The notes beneath the pieces were generated by a model. The model ran no database searches, was not told the origin of the DNA, and was given only the letters and a program-made list of their open reading frames with translations. The position numbers and the translations under genes are program-made. 35,119 nucleotides of DNA, taken from IMG/VR virus record IMGVR_UViG_3300031857_000660, positions 1-35,119 of that record; one strand, given 5' to 3'. This stretch comes from a virus. Below, piece after piece: positions 9,910 to 19,830 of this stretch. Position 1 is the stretch's first letter, and every line of letters begins with the position of its first letter.

Positions 9910-10611
9910 ATGTTTCTCAAAATAAAAAAAAATCTTATGGTTACAGGAAGCAATTGGACTCAAAAAAGAAAACCCAAAAATCCCATCAAATTTAAAATCA
10001 ATTTAAATGAGGAGCAAAAGGATGCTAAAGCTATTATTTTAGAAAATCCGGTAAATGTTCTTAAGGGTGCAGCAGGATCAGGTAAAACCTTGCTAGCGGT
10101 ACAAATAGCTTTAGATATGCTATTTAATAGGGAGATTGAAAAGCTAGTTATTACTAGACCGACAGTAGCAAAAGAGGATATAGGATTCCTTCCAGGGGAT
10201 CTTAAAGAAAAGATGGATCCGTGGTTAGCTCCTATTTATGCAAATCTAGAAATGGTCTACGAAAAAACCAAGATTGAAAAATTACTAAGTGAAGGAATAA
10301 TAGAAATACTTCCATTTCCTTTCATGAGAGGTAGAACATTAGTTAATTCTTGTGTAATTGTTGACGAGGCACAAAACGTAACTATGAGTCAGATGGAAAT
10401 GGTACTAGGAAGACTTGGTATAGGTTCTAAAATAATAATATGTGGTGATACTTCACAGATAGATCTAAAGAACAAAAAGGAATCCGGACTAGATTTTATG
10501 AATACTCTTTCTGCAAGAGTTCCGGGGGTTAAAGTTATTACTCTTAAGAAAAATCACAGACACCCTATAGTTCCTGAAATATTAGATGTGTACAAGGAGT
10601 ATACAACATAG
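9910..10611 (+). CDS. phoH: PhoH-like P-loop ATPase
   Basis: 233 residues, matching the usual size of phage PhoH proteins, which consist of little more than the ATPase core. Walker A is GAAGSGKT at residues 53-60, the Walker B/DEAQ segment VIVDEAQN is at 149-156, a TRP motif is at 82-84, and GDTSQID is at 179-185. The conserved tail KKNHRHPIVPEI begins near 213. PhoH proteins are ATPases related to superfamily 1 helicases; phage copies are common in myoviruses and their role is unsettled, with RNA processing/degradation and phosphate stress both proposed. This is the only plus-strand gene in the window. Its stop lies 14 bases from the convergent stop of the 2258-residue gene, with no terminator visible. 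An alternative ATG at 9937 would remove nine residues. Confidence 0.95.
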   Translation: MFLKIKKNLMVTGSNWTQKRKPKNPIKFKINLNEEQKDAKAIILENPVNVLKGAAGSGKTLLAVQIALDMLFNREIEKLVITRPTVAKEDIGFLPGDLKEKMDPWLAPIYANLEMVYEKTKIEKLLSEGIIEILPFPFMRGRTLVNSCVIVDEAQNVTMSQMEMVLGRLGIGSKIIICGDTSQIDLKNKKESGLDFMNTLSARVPGVKVITLKKNHRHPIVPEILDVYKEYTT

Positions 10612-10625
10612 AAGATGAATAGGAA

Positions 10626-13600
10626 TTAATCTATATCGAACCTAGATAGAGGTGGAAACCCTAATTCTTTTCTATCGTAATATATTGTTCTTAGTAAGTA
10701 ATCATTAGGATTAACAACCTCTGGTTTAAGATCTCCAGCAAAAGCTTCCTTATGATCTATAACTCTTATTTTACCAGAATGTGATGTTTCGTAAATGTTA
10801 CCATTTGCATCCTGAAGTTCACAAGCGATAGAATAGAATCCAGGATTTAAGAATGTCCATATAAAATATGGGGACTTTCTTATTTTAACTATAACTTCAC
10901 CAGTTTCTGTATCGCTTAAAGTCCATATGTGGTCTTTCTTTCCAGGGATTAAAGAATCTATCGGATTTATAAATATAGTGGTTGCTAAAGGTATTTCAAA
11001 TTCATCTCTATAGAATTTTTCCTCCTTCCAAGACCATGCGTGAGACCCAAGCCAAGATTGTACTGATCCTATCTTATTACCACCTTTGAATCTTTCCTTT
11101 GGTATTTTTCCTAAGAAAGCATCTAGATTTCCTCCAGGTGGGGATAAAATAACATAAGGTGAAAATTCAGATTCCCCTTCAAAATAACCAGTTATATAAA
11201 TATTTTCTTCTTTATCCAAAACTAGATCAGCTCCTGAATCATTGTTAATACCTCCAGCTGTTACTATATCTACTAATAATCCATCCTTATTGAATTTAGT
11301 TAAATATATGTCTGTTCCCCCTCTTGATTCTATTTCCTCCGGAGAAAAATACGCTGGTGAAGTGTATGATCCTGTTATATAAACATTTTCCTCAGAATCA
11401 CTTTCTATATCGTGAGCAGTATCACCCCCCAATCCTCCGCACATTTTCATCCAAATCAATTTTCCAGTGGACAACAGTTTTATTACAAATATATCAGTTG
11501 TTCCAGGGAATGAAGATAATGTCTGGTCCTCTATTTTTATAGTTCCTTCATATGAACCACTAATTAATACGTGTCCATTAGGATCTAAACATATTGATGA
11601 GGAGCCAAAAGATGTGGAAGAATCGTATCCAATACTATTAGCCCATAAGCATTCCCCGTCTCCTGTATAGAATTTAGCTATAAACATATCAGGATTACCC
11701 ACACCGGTTAATTGTATAGGTCCTAAATCTATCTGAGAATCAAATACCCCAGTTAAATAAAGGTATTCTTCTTTTAGTATTCCTATCTCATATGCTTTAG
11801 AATACGTGGTATTCGTAAATTGCTTAGCCCAAACAAAAGTCATAGAAGGATCTAATTTAGCTAAGAATCCAGAATCTTGTCCGGTTGATATTAAAGATGA
11901 CGAGCCAAGGATTAGATTTCCTTGGAATCCTCCACATATATAAATATTTTCATACTTATCTACTTTAATATCGCCTATGTATTGATCTGGTGTAATAGGT
12001 ATATTCAAAGAATTTAATAAAACACCATCAAAATTAAACTTATCTATTTGTATAAATCCAGTAAGATTATTATCGCTAACTACATATATGTTTCCATTCG
12101 TATCTGTTATAACAGATCTAGCATAAATAGGGCCTTGAGGTGATGTTGATGCTATAGATCTAGCCCATTGTATAACTCCGCCTTTATTATATTTAGCTAT
12201 ATAAACTCCTTGGTCTAATGATGTTAGATATAGATCCTGAGTACCTATATTATTAACCTCACCCATAAATATAGTACCAGTAAAGTCTCCAATAGCTATT
12301 ATGTCACCCTCGTTGTCTACTGTAACCTTGACACCCTGGTCAGGATTGCTATTACCTAGTGTTATAACCCATTCGAAATTATCAAAAAGATCCCTAGATT
12401 TTTTCTTAGCTATTCTCTCTATTTGGGAGTTTTTCCAGTAAGGTTCTTTATTGGCTTTGCCGTTTAAAATATCTCTTAAGGGAGCGTATAAGAAGACATC
12501 GTCTATATTCAAAGATGGAAATTGGTCTTTCAATCGATCGATGCTGTAGCGCTGCCAAATAGGCTTATACCAAGAATATCTATCAACATTAGGCATGATA
12601 GGTCTGGTGTAATCTGAATTTAAAGTTATATTATCATAATAAGGGCCAACTATAAAGTTAAAACCTAATTGTGATGTGCCTATACCAGAATCAAAAATAT
12701 ATTCTACTGACGGAAGAGGACTAGAAGTATCATGATAAATAAAATCCCATCCATTAGTACCAGGATCCTTAGATGTCGCCTGTATATGAGGTATTATATA
12801 ATCTATTTTACCTATCTCTCCATCCTTTGTTAGAATTAAAAGATTCTTAGGGAAAGTTGTTTCCCCATTTTTAATAGTTTTCCATGGTGCGGATAATGAT
12901 ATCTTACCAAAATTACAATCAACAGGATTTATAAGAGTAGTTCCATCATTTCTATATAAAACTTTAGTAAAATAGTATCCATCGAAATAATAAAGCTCTG
13001 TATTAGAAGGGGAAGAACTAGAATCTATAGTAAACCATATATTACTGTTTCCTGTTTCTATTATGCTTTTTACAGATCCTAAATTTAGTTCAGGATTAGT
13101 AGCATTGTTCCAAACCGCCCATCTTATATCATCCCAATAAACTAAACCATCGGAAGTTCCTATCCATTTATGATTTAGCTTATCTAATTCAATAGAATAA
13201 ACATTATTTGAAGGAATACCTGAGTTACCTATATTATAGTTTTTAAAATTAACCCCATCAAATCTAGAAATTCCGTTATCTGTTGCTATCCATAAGTACC
13301 ACTTGTTTATCGAGTAATATTGTAATTTAAGATCTCTTATATTATCGGAAGGTATATCAGAATTAGAAGTTGTATAAAGATTCCAAGATTTTGCACTAGA
13401 ATCATAGAAAAGTAATCCGTCATAAGAAGGTGAAGAGTTGCAAGTAAATCCTGCAAATATGTCCCCTCTCTGCGGATTTATTTCTATACAATTTATACTA
13501 GAAGGTGTTATAGGAGATATTGGATTTCCTCCATTATCTACAAAATCATTAACAGAATATGCAAAACTATCTGATGGATCTTTCTCGTTTATTTTAACTA

Positions 13601-16600
13601 GAGGTACAAGATTGTTTTCTAATCCTATCCATTTTATATCATTTCTATCTATTTTTATACAATTAGTAAGAAGAGATACTCCAGGCATTACACTGTTACT
13701 TGAATCATAATTTGTGTAATTAACACCATCGAATTTTATGACATCCTCACCGGTTACCCATATATCACCATCAGCATCCCAAGCTATTCCTGTAGGTTCA
13801 AATAGTACAGGCGAATAAGTAGGAACTTTATAAAATTTAGATTGTATATTTTTAGGTCCTGGATTTGTACTAAGATCTGGAGATATGGGATTAGCGTTAG
13901 GATAAAAATTATTAGAAAGCTCTGAAAATCCTCTTACAACATAATCAAACCTTTTTATATTTTCGTCTATAGAATTGTTTAACTGATCCGCAGCTTCCTT
14001 AAGATCTAAATAATTATTTCCGGGAGAATCAGTCTCACCAAATACTAATCCATTAGAATCTTCAGTAACCTTAACCCTATCTCCATATTGTAATGAATAT
14101 AGATTAAACCCTCCTAGCCAATCATTATGATAATCGTACATATCCCAAGTATGGGCATAAGCTTTTTCGAAAGAAAAATCTTCAAAAGTTTCCCACGATA
14201 AGCTTTTAGTTCCCCAATATCTCATTTCCTTCTTAGGTAATAAATTGAAGTCATAATAAACATACTCCTCCCTTTCATTTAATCCGCCAGAGAAGGTGTT
14301 AATTGGAGTAGTTATTAAAAGAGATCCAGTTGTCTGAACTATAAATTGTTTACCGTTCCAAAGACTTCCAGAATTATTAGGTGCTTGAACTGTAAAAGTT
14401 TTATAATTAGTAGTAACAGAATCCACTAAATTTATAACCTTATACTTAGGATCTAGAGGAGACGAATTAATTATACTATATGCTAAGCTAGTAGTTGAGT
14501 TTAAATCTCCTTGGAAATTACAGTCTGCTATTAAAACAGCATCAGCATAAAATTTAATATTACCTGTTCCATAAACATATCCTCCAGTTATTGCTGTTAT
14601 AATAATCTCCGGTATTTGGAATGTGTTAGTTCCTGTTACTGTAATAGGATATTGACCTAATGAAGATCCTAAAGAATCATATATCCAAACAGTATTCCCC
14701 GACGAGTATCCATGGGGAGTTAATGTTGTAACTTCAGCTAAATCATATCCTCCTCCAATATAGTTACTAACTATTGTTGCTATGTCAATTTGTTGAACTC
14801 CGACATCAAACGTAACGGTAGATTTTACCTCTGGTAATTTGGTTAATACCTCACATTGCTGTCCCTCATTAAAATTATTAGAATACTCTGGGTAATTCTG
14901 TATAAAATCAGATATGCTTAGTATTTTATTTGTGTTTTCTACTGGGAATATCCATTGTGAAGGATAGCTTTCCCATTTCAAAGGCATATTATCCCAATCA
15001 TAACTTTCAGATTCCCTGAATCTAGTTAATGTATTTAATTCTATTCCTCTCTTATCTACTTTTACTACGCCCCTTTTTATACCTAATGATATAGAATTCA
15101 ATGTATCCCAAACCCTACATTTTATATTATATTCACCAGAGTAAGGTAAGAAATGAACTATAGTTTCCAATTCTGGTAATCCTCCTCTTGTTTGATAGTA
15201 GTAAGGCTTATCGTCATCGTCTTTATAAATAGTCCATTCTATCTCATAAAAATCTAAATAAGGTAATCTATTCCATGAATAGAATCCATTACTCTGTATA
15301 AAGTTCTCATAATAATCAAATACGTATGAACTGAACCCTAAATTAGTAGGACTCACTTTCCAATTTGAATATTCTCCAGCTCCTCTAGTATAAATCATCT
15401 GTATATAGAGGTTTCCTGTTAATGTATTATAGTCTCCAGCACTACAATATCCAAGAACTAAATTTCCTGGCGAATCTACTGACTCAACCCTTACAAAAAT
15501 AACATCTGGAAAAGTTGTGTCGAACCAATTATTTCCTGTGCCTATATTAATATTAATTCCCACAGGGAATGTGGTTGGCAAAGTAAATAATGAAGTGCTA
15601 TAAACTGTTTGTAAGCTACCCCCAGGATTAGGAGATGTAGTGCTTGAATAGCTAGCTATTTGTAAGTCTGTTCTAGTTATTGTTGGATCTAAAGAGTTCC
15701 AGCTTCCACTCAATTCTTCCCAAGATAGATTAAAGGTATCATTTTTTATAATAACTGGACATCCAGCGGGAAAAACATAATCACTACCATCAGAGAAAAG
15801 TTTATATCCAGGAGGATCATAATCTCCGTCACCTAAAAATTTAGGCATTTCTCCATTTGTAATGTCCTGATAGAAAAGATTTACTGCATTTTCTAATGAT
15901 GGTATAGTGGAGATAGGATATTCTTGAAAATATGAATAAGGATCTACTGTGTTTCCGTAATAGCTTATTCCCTCTTCTACTCCATTTATATTTGGATATA
16001 AAAGACCGCTCTGATTTGGTTTTGTATAGAAAGGTCTAAGATCTTCTACGTATCCTCTTTCGGGATAAACATTAAAACCTACTTTTATACCCCCTTTTAT
16101 TTCAGTGATATCTACAACATCAGTCCATCCTCTTGTTTTATATAAATTAAAATATACACCCTCTCCTGTAATATCTATTATCCTAGCATTTAAGGGAAGG
16201 TAGTCTCTTTTAAGTCTTTGCTTTAATCCAAAAAGTTTTATTAGTACCTCTTCTGGACTAAAAGCAAAAGCATCTTCAACTATTGGATATCCGTACTGAT
16301 CCTCCTCCTGATCTTCTACTACTCTATTTATATCATAGAATAATCCAAATAAAGCAGTTTTCTTATAAGACTTGGACGGGAAAAGACTTTCGAATTGTTT
16401 TTTTAAACCAAACGTACCGTCTTTTTTCTTACCGTATATTTCTACCTGCTTAAACTTTCCCTGGTTCTCATCCTTTATTAAACTACTTATTAGTTCCAAT
16501 TTATTAAGTCCCTCTATATTAGGCTGGCTTAATTGATTTAATATTTTTTGGTTTTGTTGTAGTGGGGTAAGGGTATCTGCTTCGTCAGTTTTTATATTAA

Positions 16601-17402
16601 GCCAATATTCTTTAACTCTTAGATCATAATAACCAAAGAATTTTATAGCATTAAAAAGAGATTTATATGATCCTAAATAAGGGAAAATGCTCTCTCCTGC
16701 TAATAAAAGCTCCTTTCTTTTTTTGTTTATTATTTCATAGTCAGGAAATTCTTCTTTTATATCACTTTCTCTTACTATTAAAGCATCATCTGGATTAAAA
16801 GATCTTCCGAAATTGGAGAGAGTAACAGACAATCTGCTATCTTCTCCTTCAACCTCACCATGTAGTTCTACTTTTAATATAGTTACTGGATTATTAGGAT
16901 CTGTATAATCCTCTATTATTAATCTCCTATCATATATTCCTTCGCTATCAGAATTTAAAGCTATGTTTATCTGCATAGAAGATGGACTGATATCACTACT
17001 AACAACCAATCCGCTAGGAGATGCTACAACGTCACCAGGAACTATCTCTGGGTAAAATTCTACGTTATTCGCTTTAACTAATACAGGAGCATCAAGATTT
17101 CCATCCACTCCCAATTCATATGTGTATATGATAGAAGAAACATTAGTACTTCCATCATAATCTGATTCCCATCTTGTTCTCCATACGGAAGGACCTGGAC
17201 TAACACCATATGAATGTGGAAAACCATATTTTATTTCAGATAGAGGGTTTAGAAATTTTTCTATTATAAATATATGTTGGACCTCAAAAAGCTTCTCAGA
17301 AACAATAGGGAAAAGTATTGCACCCTCCCAATAATTACCATTCCATACAAAATTATATTGATCACCTTTTTTATCAAAAAATAAAAGATTTTGAAAATTC
17401 AT
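10626..17402 (-). CDS. Giant gp7-position baseplate wedge protein with two beta-propeller regions and PKD-like domains
   Basis: 2258 residues. Encoded downstream of gp25 and gp6, it sits where T4-like phages have the wedge protein gp7, but is about twice as long as T4 gp7. The first 480 residues include GESIFPYLGSYKSLFNAIKF and LPLNARIIDITGEGVYFNLY and look like the wedge-anchoring part. A PKD/Ig-like segment lies at about 710-790. At about 1200-1485 there are about six repeats resembling two-component-regulator propeller blades (for example LWIATDNGISRFDGVNFKNY). At about 1690-2105 there are about seven SBBP-like blades (for example EENVYITGSY followed by GTDIYLTKFNKDG), enough for a closed seven-bladed propeller. 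A second PKD-like segment is at about 2134-2230. It starts one base after the 81-residue gene, with AAGATAAG before ATG. Domain calls are by eye; the wedge role is inferred from order. Confidence 0.85.
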   Translation of the reverse strand: MNFQNLLFFDKKGDQYNFVWNGNYWEGAILFPIVSEKLFEVQHIFIIEKFLNPLSEIKYGFPHSYGVSPGPSVWRTRWESDYDGSTNVSSIIYTYELGVDGNLDAPVLVKANNVEFYPEIVPGDVVASPSGLVVSSDISPSSMQINIALNSDSEGIYDRRLIIEDYTDPNNPVTILKVELHGEVEGEDSRLSVTLSNFGRSFNPDDALIVRESDIKEEFPDYEIINKKRKELLLAGESIFPYLGSYKSLFNAIKFFGYYDLRVKEYWLNIKTDEADTLTPLQQNQKILNQLSQPNIEGLNKLELISSLIKDENQGKFKQVEIYGKKKDGTFGLKKQFESLFPSKSYKKTALFGLFYDINRVVEDQEEDQYGYPIVEDAFAFSPEEVLIKLFGLKQRLKRDYLPLNARIIDITGEGVYFNLYKTRGWTDVVDITEIKGGIKVGFNVYPERGYVEDLRPFYTKPNQSGLLYPNINGVEEGISYYGNTVDPYSYFQEYPISTIPSLENAVNLFYQDITNGEMPKFLGDGDYDPPGYKLFSDGSDYVFPAGCPVIIKNDTFNLSWEELSGSWNSLDPTITRTDLQIASYSSTTSPNPGGSLQTVYSTSLFTLPTTFPVGININIGTGNNWFDTTFPDVIFVRVESVDSPGNLVLGYCSAGDYNTLTGNLYIQMIYTRGAGEYSNWKVSPTNLGFSSYVFDYYENFIQSNGFYSWNRLPYLDFYEIEWTIYKDDDDKPYYYQTRGGLPELETIVHFLPYSGEYNIKCRVWDTLNSISLGIKRGVVKVDKRGIELNTLTRFRESESYDWDNMPLKWESYPSQWIFPVENTNKILSISDFIQNYPEYSNNFNEGQQCEVLTKLPEVKSTVTFDVGVQQIDIATIVSNYIGGGYDLAEVTTLTPHGYSSGNTVWIYDSLGSSLGQYPITVTGTNTFQIPEIIITAITGGYVYGTGNIKFYADAVLIADCNFQGDLNSTTSLAYSIINSSPLDPKYKVINLVDSVTTNYKTFTVQAPNNSGSLWNGKQFIVQTTGSLLITTPINTFSGGLNEREEYVYYDFNLLPKKEMRYWGTKSLSWETFEDFSFEKAYAHTWDMYDYHNDWLGGFNLYSLQYGDRVKVTEDSNGLVFGETDSPGNNYLDLKEAADQLNNSIDENIKRFDYVVRGFSELSNNFYPNANPISPDLSTNPGPKNIQSKFYKVPTYSPVLFEPTGIAWDADGDIWVTGEDVIKFDGVNYTNYDSSNSVMPGVSLLTNCIKIDRNDIKWIGLENNLVPLVKINEKDPSDSFAYSVNDFVDNGGNPISPITPSSINCIEINPQRGDIFAGFTCNSSPSYDGLLFYDSSAKSWNLYTTSNSDIPSDNIRDLKLQYYSINKWYLWIATDNGISRFDGVNFKNYNIGNSGIPSNNVYSIELDKLNHKWIGTSDGLVYWDDIRWAVWNNATNPELNLGSVKSIIETGNSNIWFTIDSSSSPSNTELYYFDGYYFTKVLYRNDGTTLINPVDCNFGKISLSAPWKTIKNGETTFPKNLLILTKDGEIGKIDYIIPHIQATSKDPGTNGWDFIYHDTSSPLPSVEYIFDSGIGTSQLGFNFIVGPYYDNITLNSDYTRPIMPNVDRYSWYKPIWQRYSIDRLKDQFPSLNIDDVFLYAPLRDILNGKANKEPYWKNSQIERIAKKKSRDLFDNFEWVITLGNSNPDQGVKVTVDNEGDIIAIGDFTGTIFMGEVNNIGTQDLYLTSLDQGVYIAKYNKGGVIQWARSIASTSPQGPIYARSVITDTNGNIYVVSDNNLTGFIQIDKFNFDGVLLNSLNIPITPDQYIGDIKVDKYENIYICGGFQGNLILGSSSLISTGQDSGFLAKLDPSMTFVWAKQFTNTTYSKAYEIGILKEEYLYLTGVFDSQIDLGPIQLTGVGNPDMFIAKFYTGDGECLWANSIGYDSSTSFGSSSICLDPNGHVLISGSYEGTIKIEDQTLSSFPGTTDIFVIKLLSTGKLIWMKMCGGLGGDTAHDIESDSEENVYITGSYTSPAYFSPEEIESRGGTDIYLTKFNKDGLLVDIVTAGGINNDSGADLVLDKEENIYITGYFEGESEFSPYVILSPPGGNLDAFLGKIPKERFKGGNKIGSVQSWLGSHAWSWKEEKFYRDEFEIPLATTIFINPIDSLIPGKKDHIWTLSDTETGEVIVKIRKSPYFIWTFLNPGFYSIACELQDANGNIYETSHSGKIRVIDHKEAFAGDLKPEVVNPNDYLLRTIYYDRKELGFPPLSRFDID

Positions 17403-17403
17403 C

Positions 17404-17649
17404 TTATCTTACGTATTTATTATCTTTTGGAACGGTATAATTAAAATAGTTCTTTATATACTTAGCTGCTTCGAACCAGTTATAAACAACTTTTTCCATA
17501 CTAGCTAAAATATCCATCCTATTAGAATCTCCGTCTAATACAGGATTAGAAAGTGTTTTTTCGAATATTTTACCTTCATAATCAAATCCCAAATTAGATC
17601 TATCGTCGTTTTGGGTATTTATAAATTCGTACCAGCTTTTTTTATCCAT
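17404..17649 (-). CDS. Small conserved-looking baseplate-cluster protein, unknown
   Basis: 81 residues, MDKKSWYEFINTQNDDRSNL onward, soluble, with no signal peptide or membrane segment. The second half (about 45-75) is helical, with aromatic residues (SMEKVVYNWFEAAKYIKNYF). It lies between gp6 and the gp7-position giant with one-base gaps on both sides, so it is almost certainly translated with them. Its size and place suggest a small wedge component or assembly factor, but no family is recognised. The ATG is preceded by GGAAATTAAA, a weak Shine-Dalgarno-like match inside the end of gp6. Confidence 0.75.
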   Translation of the reverse strand: MDKKSWYEFINTQNDDRSNLGFDYEGKIFEKTLSNPVLDGDSNRMDILASMEKVVYNWFEAAKYIKNYFNYTVPKDNKYVR

Positions 17650-17650
17650 T

Positions 17651-19348
17651 TTAATTTCCTGTATTTAAAGAACTTTTTAATATGCTATTTACTTTGGAAT
17701 TATAAGTATTAGCTACTATAGATCTAATATCTATGTTTATAGAAGAAAGAGTTGTCATACCAGCTCCTAGATCATAATATATTCCATTCCTATCTTCCCA
17801 TCCCCCCGATATTATAACTATCTCATCTTTTCCTATAACTATATCACCAAATTCATCAAATCCTATCTCTGGTGAATTTGGACTTTGTGCTTTAGCTGCT
17901 TCGTTTTCTTCCCCTACAAAATATAAAGAAACTGAATCTACACCCTGTATAGCCTCAACAGCTGCAATTAAATCTGATCTAGGTATCTTATCCCTTCTTC
18001 TTATATTTAAGAAATAGTCACTCATAGTGTTTACTATCTGCGATTTTATGGTATCGGGATCATTACCTTCAAATATAGTAATAGCTATGTTTATTACATA
18101 TTTTTTTATTACAGGATCTAGTATTTTAACCTCAGTTGTAACTATTTTCTGTCCACTTTCGTCTAACAAAGCGTAAATACTATTTCTTTGTGCATTAGTT
18201 AATTTAAATCTTGATACTGGTATATCAAAATATGTTTCATTACTTTTTAGTGTTATCTGTATATCAGGAACTAAGATAAGGTATATTATATTGTCGTCAT
18301 CTATGTATTGATCATCAAAAGTTGTAAATGCTTCTATTATAGAAAACTGACCAAATTTTTCAAAATAAGTTATGTAATTAGTCGGATTGGCCAAGACAAA
18401 ACTTCTTGAAGTTTTAGGTGCTATTAATCTAGTTAAATCTATAGATTCTTGATTAGCTCCTAATTGTGGAATAACTGTACAGCTAACGCTTAAAACTTCA
18501 GAAAGAGTTACACCATTACCAAAAAGATCTGTACCCTCCGAATCGAAATTAAATATTATCTGTGAAGAATCCTCTACTATAATATTTCCACTAGATCCAG
18601 CAGATTCTAAATAATTTACTTGTATAATAGAGCCAGGTGCTGGAGGAAGACCAAAATTTGTATTACCAAAGAAAATGTCTATACCAGATATTATAGAGCT
18701 TCTGACTATATAGCCTCTACCATTTCTAGGTATGTCGTATAAAGATTCGTATCTTTTCCACTCCACTCCGTTTATTTTTACGTCAACCTCGAAGTTTTCT
18801 ATTCCAGAAGTACCTCTGGAAGATATATTAAAGCTCTGTAAAATATCTCCAGATCCAGTATATTGATTAGTACTTATTGTTCCTTCTATTATAGAACAAA
18901 GTAAATTGGAAGACCCATCTAAATTTAATCTAGTATATTCTTGTGGAAATTTCAATAGATATGTTTTTCCATTGTTGACACATTTTATTTCAGAGTTTTT
19001 TGGAATTAAAACCGCGCCACCTCCTATATTTTCTGCGCCCCTACCATTCCATTTTATAAGTACCTCTCCTTTTGCTGATATACTTCTTGTTGGATTATGG
19101 CCAGCAAGAGTAGCAAGACCGTATACGGATGATTCTCTAGTTGCGGTATTAATATTTAATTCCGTTATGGAATCTTCAATAAAAAATAAAACAAATTGTG
19201 AAAGATTGTCAAGTACAAATATTATCTGACCCCATACAGAAGCTACAGTAAATAATTGGTTAGACATCCCATATCTTGCCTGTATTAACTCAAAAGTTTG
19301 GGTTAGAAGGTCGGATATTTTAGCGTTACTTTTCGATAATAAATCCAT
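17651..19348 (-). CDS. gp6: Baseplate wedge protein, gp6/baseplate J-like
   Basis: 565 residues. The protein has the layout of T4 gp6 and baseplate J family proteins: a helical N-terminus, then ESSVYGLATLAGHNPTRSIS near residues 72-92, beta-rich middle domains, and a C-terminal module at about 400-485. In that module VKILDPVIKKYVINIAITIF leads into a helix and RRRDKIPRSDLIAAVEAIQG, typical of the gp6/J C-terminal domain. In contractile tails this protein dimerises to form the ring that links wedges and triggers sheath contraction. The immediately upstream gene is gp25, the partner expected in the wedge core, with a two-base gap. The family call rests on motifs plus synteny; T4 gp6 is somewhat longer (about 660 residues). 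Confidence 0.87.
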   Translation of the reverse strand: MDLLSKSNAKISDLLTQTFELIQARYGMSNQLFTVASVWGQIIFVLDNLSQFVLFFIEDSITELNINTATRESSVYGLATLAGHNPTRSISAKGEVLIKWNGRGAENIGGGAVLIPKNSEIKCVNNGKTYLLKFPQEYTRLNLDGSSNLLCSIIEGTISTNQYTGSGDILQSFNISSRGTSGIENFEVDVKINGVEWKRYESLYDIPRNGRGYIVRSSIISGIDIFFGNTNFGLPPAPGSIIQVNYLESAGSSGNIIVEDSSQIIFNFDSEGTDLFGNGVTLSEVLSVSCTVIPQLGANQESIDLTRLIAPKTSRSFVLANPTNYITYFEKFGQFSIIEAFTTFDDQYIDDDNIIYLILVPDIQITLKSNETYFDIPVSRFKLTNAQRNSIYALLDESGQKIVTTEVKILDPVIKKYVINIAITIFEGNDPDTIKSQIVNTMSDYFLNIRRRDKIPRSDLIAAVEAIQGVDSVSLYFVGEENEAAKAQSPNSPEIGFDEFGDIVIGKDEIVIISGGWEDRNGIYYDLGAGMTTLSSINIDIRSIVANTYNSKVNSILKSSLNTGN

Positions 19349-19350
19349 AT

Positions 19351-19722
19351 TTATAATATTTTAATTCCTAATATAGGATTACCCTTTATTGCAAAATCTA
19401 TTACACAGGCATCTCTTGTTTCTCCTCTTAAAAATCCTATTGTGTATTTCACGTCGAAAATACTAAAGGCCATAGGAACATATGTGGCTAAGTGAATATC
19501 TATTGCTCTTGATAGCGTTGATTCGTCAACCTCGAGATCAAATATTAATCCCTCTAGATCTATACCAAAATAAGGATCTCCTAAAACCTCACCTGGCCTC
19601 GAGAGCATACAATTTTTAATCATCCCTATCAAGATTTCCACATCATCATTAGTGTGAAGAAACCCTTCCTTATAATTAGGATCTTGAGGTCCCCTCGGAT
19701 AAATTTCACTTAATCTTGCCAT
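19351..19722 (-). CDS. gp25: Baseplate wedge protein gp25-like (sheath-initiator family)
   Basis: 123 residues, close to T4 gp25 (132). The family signature is visible: a helix (DVEILIGMIKNCML) followed by LSRPGEVLGDPYFGIDLEGL at about 54-73, then a helix and the typical strand-rich end (CVIDFAIKG). Proteins of this family join the wedge to the first sheath ring and are shared by phage tails, R-type pyocins and type VI secretion. Genes for gp25 and gp6 are adjacent in most contractile systems, as here. The ATG at 19722 follows a 108-base spacer, so this gene may open a new transcription unit. No Shine-Dalgarno sequence precedes it (ATATAGATCAAC). Confidence 0.9.
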   Translation of the reverse strand: MARLSEIYPRGPQDPNYKEGFLHTNDDVEILIGMIKNCMLSRPGEVLGDPYFGIDLEGLIFDLEVDESTLSRAIDIHLATYVPMAFSIFDVKYTIGFLRGETRDACVIDFAIKGNPILGIKIL

Positions 19723-19830
19723 GTTGATCTATATATTCCAATAAAAAAATACCCACTTATTTTACCGGATTTTATTATTTAATATTATAGACCGAAAATG
19801 GAAAATATATTCTACAGAATATTATTTTTT
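19723..19830. promoter_or_regulatory. 108-base spacer before gp25, candidate late promoter
   Basis: This is the longest non-coding gap in the window and precedes the wedge module. On the minus strand it holds TATAAT (19784-19789) running into TATTAAATAATAAAA, resembling both a -10 box and the AT-rich T4-type late element. No -35 match is seen at the proper distance. Near the 259-residue gene's stop there is an inverted repeat, ATATTCT-ac-AGAATAT on the plus strand (19807-19822), followed on that strand by a T run. Its effective stem is only six A/T-rich pairs, so it is a doubtful terminator. Confidence 0.35.

Noticed and set aside
17650-17665. Shared AAATACAGGA string before the 305-residue and 81-residue genes as a regulatory element
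   Set aside because: At 17650 it is simply the coding end of gp6 (Leu-Asn-Thr-Gly-Asn); two occurrences are too few to set apart from chance.
19807-19822. Inverted repeat ATATTCT-ac-AGAATAT followed by a T run, as a terminator
   Set aside because: The stem is six to seven A/T-rich pairs, and the T run is on the plus strand, where no gene ends nearby. It is kept only as a note in the spacer entry.
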